Assembly (NCBI GenBank): GCA_050743365.1
Contig: JBOGFI010000132.1
Coordinates: forward strand, 1-7,003
Direction: 5' to 3'
DNA: 7,003 bases
Origin: JBOGFI01 sp050743365
GTDB taxonomy: Bacteria > Actinomycetota > Acidimicrobiia > IMCC26256 > JACDBD01
Shown piece by piece: positions 1-5,819 of the stretch. The position numbers and the translations under genes are program-made. The first letter of the stretch is position 1. Each line of letters opens with the position of its first letter. The notes under the pieces were generated by a model. The model ran no database searches. It saw nothing but the letters and a program-made list of their open reading frames with translations, and was not told the origin of the DNA.

Positions 1-47
1 TGACAGGGCTCCGCTCCTCGGACGACGGCCCGCCCGGCGACCCGGTG

Positions 48-65
48 GCGCCCCCGGCGGGGCGC
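48..65. terminator. Possible terminator hairpin of an upstream gene
   Basis: The arms GCGCCCC (48-54) and GGGGCGC (59-65) pair perfectly over seven bases around the four-base loop CGGC. An overlapping 14-base palindrome (59-72) could form an alternative structure. No T-run follows, as is common for proposed actinobacterial terminators. Such hairpins also arise by chance in very GC-rich DNA, so this is a weak call. It would make sense if a plus-strand gene ended just before or at the window start. Confidence 0.25.
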
Positions 66-111
66 GCGCCCCCAGACACCGGAAGCGGGGATCGCATGAC
101 GCTAGTTGAGA

Positions 112-131
112 GGTGTTCGGCGCCGCACACC
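112..131. promoter_or_regulatory. Near-perfect 20-bp palindrome, candidate operator
   Basis: The half-sites GGTGTTCGGC (112-121) and GCCGCACACC (122-131) are reverse complements at nine of ten positions, with no spacer. This size and symmetry suit a dimeric regulator such as a TetR-family protein, which often control acyl-CoA synthetase genes in actinobacteria. It lies about 40 bases upstream of the possible -10 box at 169-174 and 170 bases before the start codon. No regulator gene of that kind is inside the window. It could instead be a hairpin belonging to an upstream transcript. Confidence 0.35.
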
Positions 132-168
132 GCCCGCTTGAGCATGGTTTTGGGGGAGATCGGACGGG

Positions 169-174
169 TATGGT
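169..174 (+). promoter_or_regulatory. Possible -10 box for the acyl-CoA synthetase gene
   Basis: TATGGT fits the actinobacterial TANNNT pattern and is the best match upstream of the gene. No good -35 is found at 16-18 bases (the region 145-152 is G- and T-rich but does not resemble TTGACA). If used, transcription would start near 181 and leave a leader of about 120 bases. Confidence 0.3.
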
Positions 175-208
175 CGCATCCGGGGGTTTTCGCAGGCGGG
201 CGAGCGCC

Positions 209-248
209 GGCCGGTTACCCAGTGCCCGATGACGACCGGCCCCCGGTC
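209..248 (+). promoter_or_regulatory. Overlapping inverted repeats in the leader of the acyl-CoA synthetase gene
   Basis: GGCCGGT (209-215) pairs with ACCGGCC (235-241). The second arm overlaps GACCGG (234-239), which can instead pair with CCGGTC (243-248) across a CCC loop. The two hairpins are therefore mutually exclusive in RNA. They sit about 50 bases before the start codon. There is no recognisable leader peptide or riboswitch core, and repeats of this length are not rare at this base composition. Confidence 0.25.
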
Positions 249-300
249 TGGGAGGATCGGTGGGCACGGTGGGGCCGGGGATCCGGGAAGGAGCCAGCCG

Positions 301-1857
301 ATGAAGGAGCTCATCTACAGCCGTCACCTGCTGCCGGTGGCGGAGCGCTTCGCCGACAAGCGGGGCTTCCTCGACGGGCCCTACGAAGCCACCTACGGCG
401 AGCACGTGGAGCGGGTGCTCCAGCTGGGCGAGGGTCTCCGCTCCGAGCTGGGAGTCGGCCGCGGTGACCGCGTCGCGGTCATGGCGCTCAACGGCCACGA
501 GTACCTGGAGCTCTGGCACGCCGGCTTCCTCGGCGCCGGCGTCGTGAACCCGCTCAACCTCCGCCTCGCCCCCAAGGAGCTCGCCTTCATCCTCGAGGAC
601 TCGGAGACGAAGGTGTGCTTCGTCGACGCCTTCTTCGCGCCGCTCATCGACGGCGTGCGCAAGGAGACCGGCCTCGAGAAGGTCGTGCTCATCGGCGCCG
701 GCGACGTCCCCCACGACCTGACCCACGAGGAGCTGATCACCGCGGGCAAGCCGGTGGTGCCGGACGAGCCCGAGGAAGACGACCCGGTGGTGCTCATGTA
801 CACGGGCGGCACCACCGGGCTGCCCAAGGGCGTGCTGCTCGAGCAGCGGGCCGAGATGCTGAACATGTACCACGTCGCGATCGCGTGGGGCCTGGCCGAC
901 CACTTCGTGTACCTGCACCAGACGCCGATGTTCCACGCCGCGTCGATGGGCGGCATCCTCGGCGTCCCCGCCTGCGGCGGCACGTCCACGTTCGTGCCCA
1001 TGTTCGAGCCCAAGGCGGTGCTCGACAATATCGAGCGCTACCGCGTCACGATGACGGTGATGGTGCCGACGATGATCGGCATGCTGCTGAACCACCCCGA
1101 CTTCCGGCCCGAGCAGATGGCGTCGCTCGAGGTGCTGACGTACGGCGCGTCGCCGATGCCCACGCCGCTGCTCGAGAAGCTGCTGTCGATGTTCCCCGAC
1201 ATGGGGATCTACCAGGGCTACGGGATGACGGAGAGCGCGGCGGTGCTGACGATCCTGGGCCCCGACGAGCACCGCCGGGGCGGCGACCTCCTCCAGTCGG
1301 CGGGCCGGCCGCTCACGGGCGTGGTGCTCAGCGTGCAGGACCTCGACGGGAACCTGCTGCCGCCGGGCGAAACCGGGGAGGTGTGCGCCCGGGCGGGCAA
1401 CTACATGCGGGAGTACTGGAAGCGCCCCGAGGAGACCGCCGAGGCGTTCCGCGGTGGCTGGTACCACACCGGCGACGCCGGGTACCTGAGCGAGGACGGC
1501 TTCCTGTTCCTCGTCGACCGGGTCAAGGACATGATCGTGACCGGGGGCGAGAACGTGTACTCGGCCGAGGTCGAGAGCGCCATCGCCAGCCACGCCGCCG
1601 TGGCGCAGGTCGCCGTGATCGGCATCCCGAGCGAGAAGTGGGGCGAGGCGGTGCACGCGATCGTGGTCTGCAAGCCGGGGGAGAGCACGACCGAGGACGA
1701 CATCAAGGAGCACCTCCGCGACCTGATCGCGGGGTACAAGCTGCCGAAGTCGGTCGAGTTCCGCGACGAGCCCCTGCCGCTCTCCGGGGCCATGAAGGTG
1801 CTCAAGCGCGAGCTGCGCGCGCCCTACTGGGAGGGCAAGGAACGCGCCGTGCAATGA
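301..1857 (+). CDS. Class I acyl-CoA synthetase (AMP-forming fatty-acid-CoA ligase, FadD-like)
   Basis: This 518-residue ANL-superfamily ligase should activate a carboxylic acid, probably a fatty acid, with ATP to an acyl-adenylate and then to acyl-CoA in the cytoplasm. The phosphate-binding loop YTGGTTGLPKG lies at residues 167-177, YGMTES at 307-312, the ATP-binding HTGD at 389-392, and the hinge-region DRVKD at 406-410 followed by GGENVYSAEVE. The C-terminal catalytic lysine is K499, in SGAMKVLKREL, where methionine replaces the glycine usual before this lysine. Length is normal for the family. The ATG at 301 is chosen because AAGGAG (288-293) lies seven bases upstream and the family match begins there; an in-frame ATG at 229 lacks a ribosome site. 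The gene ends 10 bases from the convergent acyltransferase gene, which would use acyl-CoA. Chain length cannot be read from the sequence. Confidence 0.93.
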   Translation: MKELIYSRHLLPVAERFADKRGFLDGPYEATYGEHVERVLQLGEGLRSELGVGRGDRVAVMALNGHEYLELWHAGFLGAGVVNPLNLRLAPKELAFILEDSETKVCFVDAFFAPLIDGVRKETGLEKVVLIGAGDVPHDLTHEELITAGKPVVPDEPEEDDPVVLMYTGGTTGLPKGVLLEQRAEMLNMYHVAIAWGLADHFVYLHQTPMFHAASMGGILGVPACGGTSTFVPMFEPKAVLDNIERYRVTMTVMVPTMIGMLLNHPDFRPEQMASLEVLTYGASPMPTPLLEKLLSMFPDMGIYQGYGMTESAAVLTILGPDEHRRGGDLLQSAGRPLTGVVLSVQDLDGNLLPPGETGEVCARAGNYMREYWKRPEETAEAFRGGWYHTGDAGYLSEDGFLFLVDRVKDMIVTGGENVYSAEVESAIASHAAVAQVAVIGIPSEKWGEAVHAIVVCKPGESTTEDDIKEHLRDLIAGYKLPKSVEFRDEPLPLSGAMKVLKRELRAPYWEGKERAVQ

Positions 1858-1867
1858 GGGATGAGGA

Positions 1868-3388
1868 CTACGGCGACGAGGCGTCGGTGCGATCGAGCTT
1901 GGCCGCCTTCTTGAGCTCCTCCAGGGAGTCACCCAGGTAGCCGAGGAGCCTCCAGATGTCGGGCACGATCTCGCGACACGCGAGCAGCCCGAAGTCGAGG
2001 TTGCCCATGTAGCTCATCACCGTGAGGTTGAGCCCGATGCCGTCGGTGAGCGCCGACACGGGATAGCTCCCGACCAGCCTGGCGCCCGCGCTGTAGAGCG
2101 GGAAGTTGGGGCCCGGGACGTTCGAGATCACCACGTTGAACGGCACCGCGACCCGGTCCGCGAGCTTCGTGCGGGCGATCACCCGGTTGACGCGCGCGGT
2201 GAGCGCCGGCATGGAGAACTGGGCGAAGTCGGTGAGCAGCTCGGCCGGGGTGGCCTTGTGCTGCTCCTTGGCCACGAGCATCGCGTCGTGGATCAGCTCC
2301 AATCGCTCGGCTGGGTCCTCGACGTTGGTGAAGATCGGGGCCACCATCGCCGACACCTTGTTGCCGAACGAGCCCTGCTCCTCGTCGGTCCGGATCGAGA
2401 CGGGCACCATCGCCAGCAGCGGCTCCCGCGGCAGCTCGCGGTGGGCCACGAGCCAGCGCCGCAGCCCGCCGGCGCAGATCGCCATCACGACGTCGTTGAC
2501 CGTGCACCCGAACGCGTTCTTCACCGCCTTCACGTCGTCGAGCGACAACGACCCGAAGGCGTAGCGCCGGTGGGGCGTGATGGTCCGATTGAGCGAGGTG
2601 CGGGGCGCCGCGTACCTCGGCGCGTCGAGTATCTCGCCGTCGGCGACGCGCCGCTGCGCTCGGCCGAGCAGGTTGGTGAGCGTGGGGATCGCGATCGCGC
2701 CCAGGTTCGCCAGCACGGGGAGCAGCGCGATCACCGGGATCTCGCGCAGGCGGGGCTGGTTGCCCACCATCTGGAGCGCGCGGCGCTGGAGGCTCAGGGC
2801 CTTGCCGGGCCGGCCCAGGATGGTGAGCGCGCCCCGCCCGAGCATCTCGAGCTGGCCCGGCGCCCGTTCGGGCTTCCAGGGGCGCGCCGGCGGGTCGACC
2901 TTGCGAGGCTCGGGCTCGAGGTCGAGCAGTGTGGCCAGGACCTCGGCGCCCGACACCCCGTCGATGGCGGAGTGGTGCATCTTCGTGAGCACGGCCACGT
3001 GCCCGTCTTCGAGGCCCTCGATGAAGTACAGCTCCCACAGGGGCCGGGTGCGGTCGAGGGGGCGGGCCACCAGGCGGGCGACCACGTCGGCGAGCTGCCG
3101 GTCGTCGCCGGGAGGGGGGACCCCGGTGTGGCGCACATGGAAGTCGAGGTCGAAGTCGGGATCCTCGATCCAGTACGGGTGGTCGAGGCCGAAGGGCACG
3201 TCGACGAGACGGCGACGGAACGGCGGCAGCAGGTGGAGCCGCTCCTCGAGCAGGTCCCGCATGTCCCGGAATGTCAGGCGGCCGGTCGCCGTCTCCGGGT
3301 CGTACATCGTCAGGCTGGAGACGTGGCCGAAGGTGGACGGCGTCTCGATATAGAGGAAGGCCGCATCGAGACCCGTGAGCTGCTGCAT
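1868..3388 (-). CDS. Wax ester synthase/diacylglycerol O-acyltransferase (WS/DGAT family)
   Basis: This 506-residue protein belongs to the bacterial WS/DGAT family, which transfers acyl groups from acyl-CoA to diacylglycerol or long-chain alcohols. The products are storage triacylglycerol or wax ester, made at the inner face of the membrane. The N-terminal condensation-like domain carries PLWELYFIEGL (116-126) and the active-site motif HHSAIDG (138-144), with H139 the expected general base. The C-terminal domain shows the ND motif (298-299), SNVPGP (422-427) and DGIGLNLTVMSY (449-460). No signal peptide or clear transmembrane helix is visible. It is somewhat longer than the roughly 460 residues typical of characterised members. 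The ATG is supported by GAGAGG a few bases upstream and by a promoter 27 bases further upstream. It is divergent from the dehydrogenase gene and convergent with the acyl-CoA synthetase. Alcohol versus diacylglycerol preference is not decidable here. Confidence 0.95.
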   Translation of the reverse strand: MQQLTGLDAAFLYIETPSTFGHVSSLTMYDPETATGRLTFRDMRDLLEERLHLLPPFRRRLVDVPFGLDHPYWIEDPDFDLDFHVRHTGVPPPGDDRQLADVVARLVARPLDRTRPLWELYFIEGLEDGHVAVLTKMHHSAIDGVSGAEVLATLLDLEPEPRKVDPPARPWKPERAPGQLEMLGRGALTILGRPGKALSLQRRALQMVGNQPRLREIPVIALLPVLANLGAIAIPTLTNLLGRAQRRVADGEILDAPRYAAPRTSLNRTITPHRRYAFGSLSLDDVKAVKNAFGCTVNDVVMAICAGGLRRWLVAHRELPREPLLAMVPVSIRTDEEQGSFGNKVSAMVAPIFTNVEDPAERLELIHDAMLVAKEQHKATPAELLTDFAQFSMPALTARVNRVIARTKLADRVAVPFNVVISNVPGPNFPLYSAGARLVGSYPVSALTDGIGLNLTVMSYMGNLDFGLLACREIVPDIWRLLGYLGDSLEELKKAAKLDRTDASSP

Positions 3389-3414
3389 GCCGCATCCTCT
3401 CGTCGGCTGCGTCG

Positions 3415-3443
3415 AGCGTACGGGCGTGCTGATGGAGGGTCAA
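3415..3443 (-). promoter_or_regulatory. Promoter of the WS/DGAT gene
   Basis: Read on the minus strand, TTGACC (3443-3438) is followed after exactly 17 bases by TACGCT (3420-3415), a good match to a principal-sigma promoter of the TTGACN/TANNNT type. Transcription would start near 3408, giving a leader of about 20 bases that contains the ribosome site GAGAGG before the ATG at 3388. The geometry is consistent at every step, which makes this the best-supported promoter in the window. Confidence 0.65.
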
Positions 3444-3449
3444 CGGCGG

Positions 3450-3455
3450 TAGCGT
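3450..3455 (+). promoter_or_regulatory. -10 box for leaderless transcription of the dehydrogenase/diiron operon
   Basis: TAGCGT fits TANNNT and ends seven bases before the GTG at 3463, the spacing expected when the transcript starts at the start codon itself. A recognisable -35 is lacking (TGCTGA at 3427-3432 is a poor match). The only purine-rich stretch, GGAGGG near 3434-3439, is over 20 bases from the GTG, too far to act as a ribosome site, so leaderless translation fits better. The box begins seven bases beyond the -35 of the divergent WS/DGAT promoter, so the two polymerase sites overlap. Confidence 0.5.
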
Positions 3456-3462
3456 CCGGGTC

Positions 3463-4281
3463 GTGCGCGAGCGCACGGTTCTCACCACCGGCGCGAACTC
3501 GGGGATCGGGCTCTCCACCGTCCTCGAGGTGGCCCGGAAGGGCTTCCGGTCGGTCGGCACCGTCCGGTCCGACGCCAAGGCCGAGACGGTCGCCCGCGCT
3601 GCCAAAGACGCCGGCGTCGACGTCGAGACCGCCATCCTCGACGTCACGGACGCGTCGGGATGCGAGGAGGTGATCGACGAGATCCGCCCGTTCGGCCTCG
3701 TCAACAACGCCGGGTTCTCGAGCACCGGCGCGATCGAGGACGTCGGCGACGACGAGGCCCGCTTCGCGCTCGAGACCATGGTCGTCGCGCCCGTGCGGCT
3801 CGCCCGCCTCGCCGTTCCCCATATGCGCGAGCGTCGCGAGGGTCGCATCGTCAACGTGTCGTCGATCTACGGGCGCACGACCACGCCGCTGACGGGCTGG
3901 TACCAGGGTGCCAAGCACGCCCTCGAGGGCCTTTCGGATGCCCTGCGGATGGAGGTCGCGGGAGCGGGGATCAAGGTGGTGCTCGTCGAGCCGGGCGGCT
4001 TCAAGACCGGGATCTGGGAGGAGCACGAGCGGGAGGTCGAGAAGCGGGCGGGGTCCCGCTACGAGGGCGCATACCGTCGGACGCTCAGCGCCACCCGGGT
4101 CACCCAGCCGATCATGGGCCATCCCGACCGGGTCGCGAAGGTCATCGCGCGCGCGCTCGGCAGCAGCCGGCCCCGCCCGCGCTACCTTGTGGGCTACGAC
4201 GCCCAGGCGATCGCGCTGTGGGACCGCATGACGCCTACCGAGGTCAAGGACCGCCTCAACCGTCTCTTCACCGGGCTCTGA
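3463..4281 (+). CDS. Short-chain dehydrogenase/reductase (classical SDR, NADP(H)-type)
   Basis: This 272-residue Rossmann-fold oxidoreductase is soluble and interconverts an alcohol and a carbonyl group on an unknown substrate. The cofactor motif TGANSGIG is at residues 9-16, D60 in ILDVTD is the usual adenine-contacting residue, and NNAG is at 81-84. The catalytic set is S134 (in NVSSIYG), Y147 and K151 (YQGAK), followed by PGG at 177-179. Arginine 35 just after the second strand favours NADP(H) over NAD(H). Length and motif spacing are normal for classical SDRs. The GTG at 3463 is the only start-type codon between an in-frame stop (3430-3432) and the cofactor motif; it lacks a properly spaced ribosome site and seems leaderless. 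The diiron gene follows after 15 bases, so the two are probably co-transcribed. A lipid-derived alcohol, aldehyde or ketone is a reasonable substrate guess given the neighbours, but nothing in the sequence proves it. Confidence 0.92.
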   Translation: MRERTVLTTGANSGIGLSTVLEVARKGFRSVGTVRSDAKAETVARAAKDAGVDVETAILDVTDASGCEEVIDEIRPFGLVNNAGFSSTGAIEDVGDDEARFALETMVVAPVRLARLAVPHMRERREGRIVNVSSIYGRTTTPLTGWYQGAKHALEGLSDALRMEVAGAGIKVVLVEPGGFKTGIWEEHEREVEKRAGSRYEGAYRRTLSATRVTQPIMGHPDRVAKVIARALGSSRPRPRYLVGYDAQAIALWDRMTPTEVKDRLNRLFTGL

Positions 4282-4296
4282 GCAGGGAGTAGCCGC

Positions 4297-5373
4297 ATGA
4301 GCGTGTACACGATCCCGAACGAAAGTCCGCGTTGGGAGATCGAGAGCCCGGCGACGACCAGCTTCGACTGGAGCTACGACGAAGGCCGCGACCAGCTCCT
4401 GCGCCTGTACGACAAGGGCACCCGCAAGCAGTGGCGGGCCAAGGAGCGCCTCGACTGGTCGGTTGACGTCGACCCGGAGAACCCGCTGGGTGTGGGCGAC
4501 GAGTACGTCGCCATCTTCGGCTCCCCGGTGTGGGACAAGATGACCGAGAAGGAGCGGGCCGGGGTACGCCACCACATGGTGGCCTGGCAGTTCTCCCAGT
4601 TCATGCACGGCGAGCAGGGCGCGCTCATCTGCACGGCCAAGATCGTGCAGACGGTGCCGAGAGTCGACGCCAAGTTCTACGCCGCCACCCAGGTGATCGA
4701 CGAGGCCCGCCACGTCGAGGTGTACTCGCGCTACCTGTACGACAAGCTCGAGCTCGCCTACCCGGTGAACGGCAATCTCCAGTCGCTGCTCGACGACGCC
4801 ATCTCCGACCGCCGCTGGGACATGACCTACCTGGCGATGCAGGTGCTGATCGAGGGGCTGGCGCTCGCGGCCTTCGGGCTCATCCGCAACCAGGCCCAGG
4901 AGCCCCTGGCCAAGGCGCTGAACGCCTACGTCATGCAGGACGAGGCCCGGCACGTCGCGTTCGGGCGACTGGCACTGCGCGACGACTACCCGCAACTCAC
5001 CGAGGCCGAGCGCGACGAGCGCGAGGAGTTCTGCGTCGACGCCTGCTACCGGATGCGCGACCGCTTCCTTGCCGAGGAAGTGTGGGAGACCCTGGAGCTG
5101 CCGGTCGACGAGCTGCTCGAGTTCGTCCGCCACAGCGAGATCCAGGTCATGTTCCGCAGCTACCTCTTCACCCGCATCGTGCCCACGCTGCGCGACATCG
5201 GGCTCTGGGGGCCACGGATCCGGAACGCGTTCGCCGACATGGGCGTGCTGGACTTCGCCGACACCGACCTCGAGGTGGTCATGGCCGAGGACGAGCGCAC
5301 CGCCGAGGAGCTCGACGCGGCCCGGCGCGAGCACATCGTGGACGTCACGGAGGCCGAGTCGCGCGTCGGCTGA
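4297..5373 (+). CDS. Ferritin-like diiron protein, putative oxygenase or desaturase-like oxidase
   Basis: This 358-residue protein has the complete ligand set of a four-helix-bundle carboxylate-bridged diiron enzyme: E106, E136-x-x-H139, E186 and E216-x-x-H219. Both EXXH helices carry the hexamer DEARHV (135-140 and 215-220), and each ligand of the first half recurs exactly 80 residues later. The family uses iron and O2 for hydroxylation, desaturation, N-oxygenation or radical generation. Length resembles acyl-ACP desaturases and AurF-type N-oxygenases, but the 30/50/30 ligand spacing matches neither as I remember them, and AurF's extra histidine four residues before the last glutamate is valine here. 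There is no signal peptide or membrane helix; an acidic tail follows the core. AGGGAG (4284-4289) sits seven bases before the ATG, 15 bases after the dehydrogenase stop, so the two are probably one operon and may act on the same substrate. The exact reaction is unknown. Confidence 0.85.
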   Translation: MSVYTIPNESPRWEIESPATTSFDWSYDEGRDQLLRLYDKGTRKQWRAKERLDWSVDVDPENPLGVGDEYVAIFGSPVWDKMTEKERAGVRHHMVAWQFSQFMHGEQGALICTAKIVQTVPRVDAKFYAATQVIDEARHVEVYSRYLYDKLELAYPVNGNLQSLLDDAISDRRWDMTYLAMQVLIEGLALAAFGLIRNQAQEPLAKALNAYVMQDEARHVAFGRLALRDDYPQLTEAERDEREEFCVDACYRMRDRFLAEEVWETLELPVDELLEFVRHSEIQVMFRSYLFTRIVPTLRDIGLWGPRIRNAFADMGVLDFADTDLEVVMAEDERTAEELDAARREHIVDVTEAESRVG

Positions 5374-5382
5374 CCGGCTGAG

Positions 5383-5769
5383 CTACTGCGAGAAGGGGGT
5401 CTCCGGCCGCGACTGCGGCTCGCCGTCGACGACAAGGTCGACGCGCTCGTTGTAGAAGCAGAGCAGCCCGGTCACGCCGGCGGCCTCGGGGATCGGGGCC
5501 TCGTAGCTCCACACGAGGTCGTCGTGCACCTCCCCCGCGGCCTCGACCGACCAGTACGCCGCCTGGCCCTTGAACGGGCAGGTGGTCTCCGTGCTGGTCG
5601 GGCGGAGCAGGTCGGTGCGGACGTCATCGCGGGGGAGGTAGAACCGGGTCGGCAGACCGGTCTCCTCGAGCAGCACCGGCCGGTCGGTCTCGGCGACCTT
5701 GACGCCGCCGACGGTGACGACGACGTGTCGGTCGCTGGGCGTGATCTGGATGCGGTGTCCTGAGGTCAT
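5383..5769 (-). CDS. DUF427 domain protein
   Basis: This 128-residue protein is a complete single-domain DUF427 member, a small soluble beta-rich family common in actinobacteria with no established function. Family hallmarks are the segment PTRFYLPRDDV (40-50), TTCPFKGQAAYWSV (62-75) with its conserved CP-x-KG core, and WSYEAPIPEAAGVTG through CFYNERVDLVVDG (87-116). No catalytic motif can be assigned. The ATG at 5769 has only a G-run (the C-run 5780-5785 on the plus strand) ten bases upstream as a weak ribosome site. It diverges from the WYL regulator across 50 bases, so that regulator may control it, and converges on the diiron gene with nine bases between the stop codons. Confidence 0.9.
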   Translation of the reverse strand: MTSGHRIQITPSDRHVVVTVGGVKVAETDRPVLLEETGLPTRFYLPRDDVRTDLLRPTSTETTCPFKGQAAYWSVEAAGEVHDDLVWSYEAPIPEAAGVTGLLCFYNERVDLVVDGEPQSRPETPFSQ

Positions 5770-5819
5770 GCCGCGTCAACCCCCCGAGCGGGGCCGGCAT
5801 TCCGGGCAAGCTGGAGGTC

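Larger units (their letters stand above)
1..300. other. Non-coding upstream region of the acyl-CoA synthetase gene
   Basis: I see no convincing gene here. Open frames exist but they are arginine-, proline- and glycine-rich and resemble no family I recognise. The stretch contains a GC-rich hairpin (48-65), a near-perfect palindrome (112-131), a TATGGT box (169-174) and overlapping inverted repeats (209-248), each listed separately where supported. The window begins with TGA, which could be the stop codon of an upstream plus-strand gene, but this cannot be verified without the flanking sequence. Confidence 0.6.

Noticed and set aside
1..3. TGA at the window start as the stop codon of an upstream gene
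   Set aside because: The preceding sequence is not available, so a three-base coincidence cannot be distinguished from a real gene end.
229..300. N-terminal extension of the acyl-CoA synthetase from an upstream ATG
   Set aside because: No ribosome site precedes 229, the added residues are glycine- and arginine-rich with no family similarity, and the ATG at 301 has a well-spaced AAGGAG.
615..1940. Long plus-strand frame inside the acyl-CoA synthetase gene
   Set aside because: It is a shifted reading of the ligase, extremely arginine- and alanine-rich, with no plausible start signal.
2258..3673. Long plus-strand frame antisense to the WS/DGAT gene
   Set aside because: Low-complexity composition, no family resemblance, and it runs through the promoter region into the SDR gene out of frame.
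1929..3854. Long minus-strand frame overlapping the WS/DGAT gene in another phase and extending past its start
   Set aside because: The translation is dominated by arginine, alanine, glycine and proline, typical of an out-of-phase frame, and the true frame carries the HHSAIDG active site.
3310..5334. Very long open frame on the minus strand opposite the SDR and diiron genes
   Set aside because: It lies antisense to two genes with intact catalytic motifs, its translation matches no family I know, and stop-free antisense frames are expected in high-G+C coding DNA.
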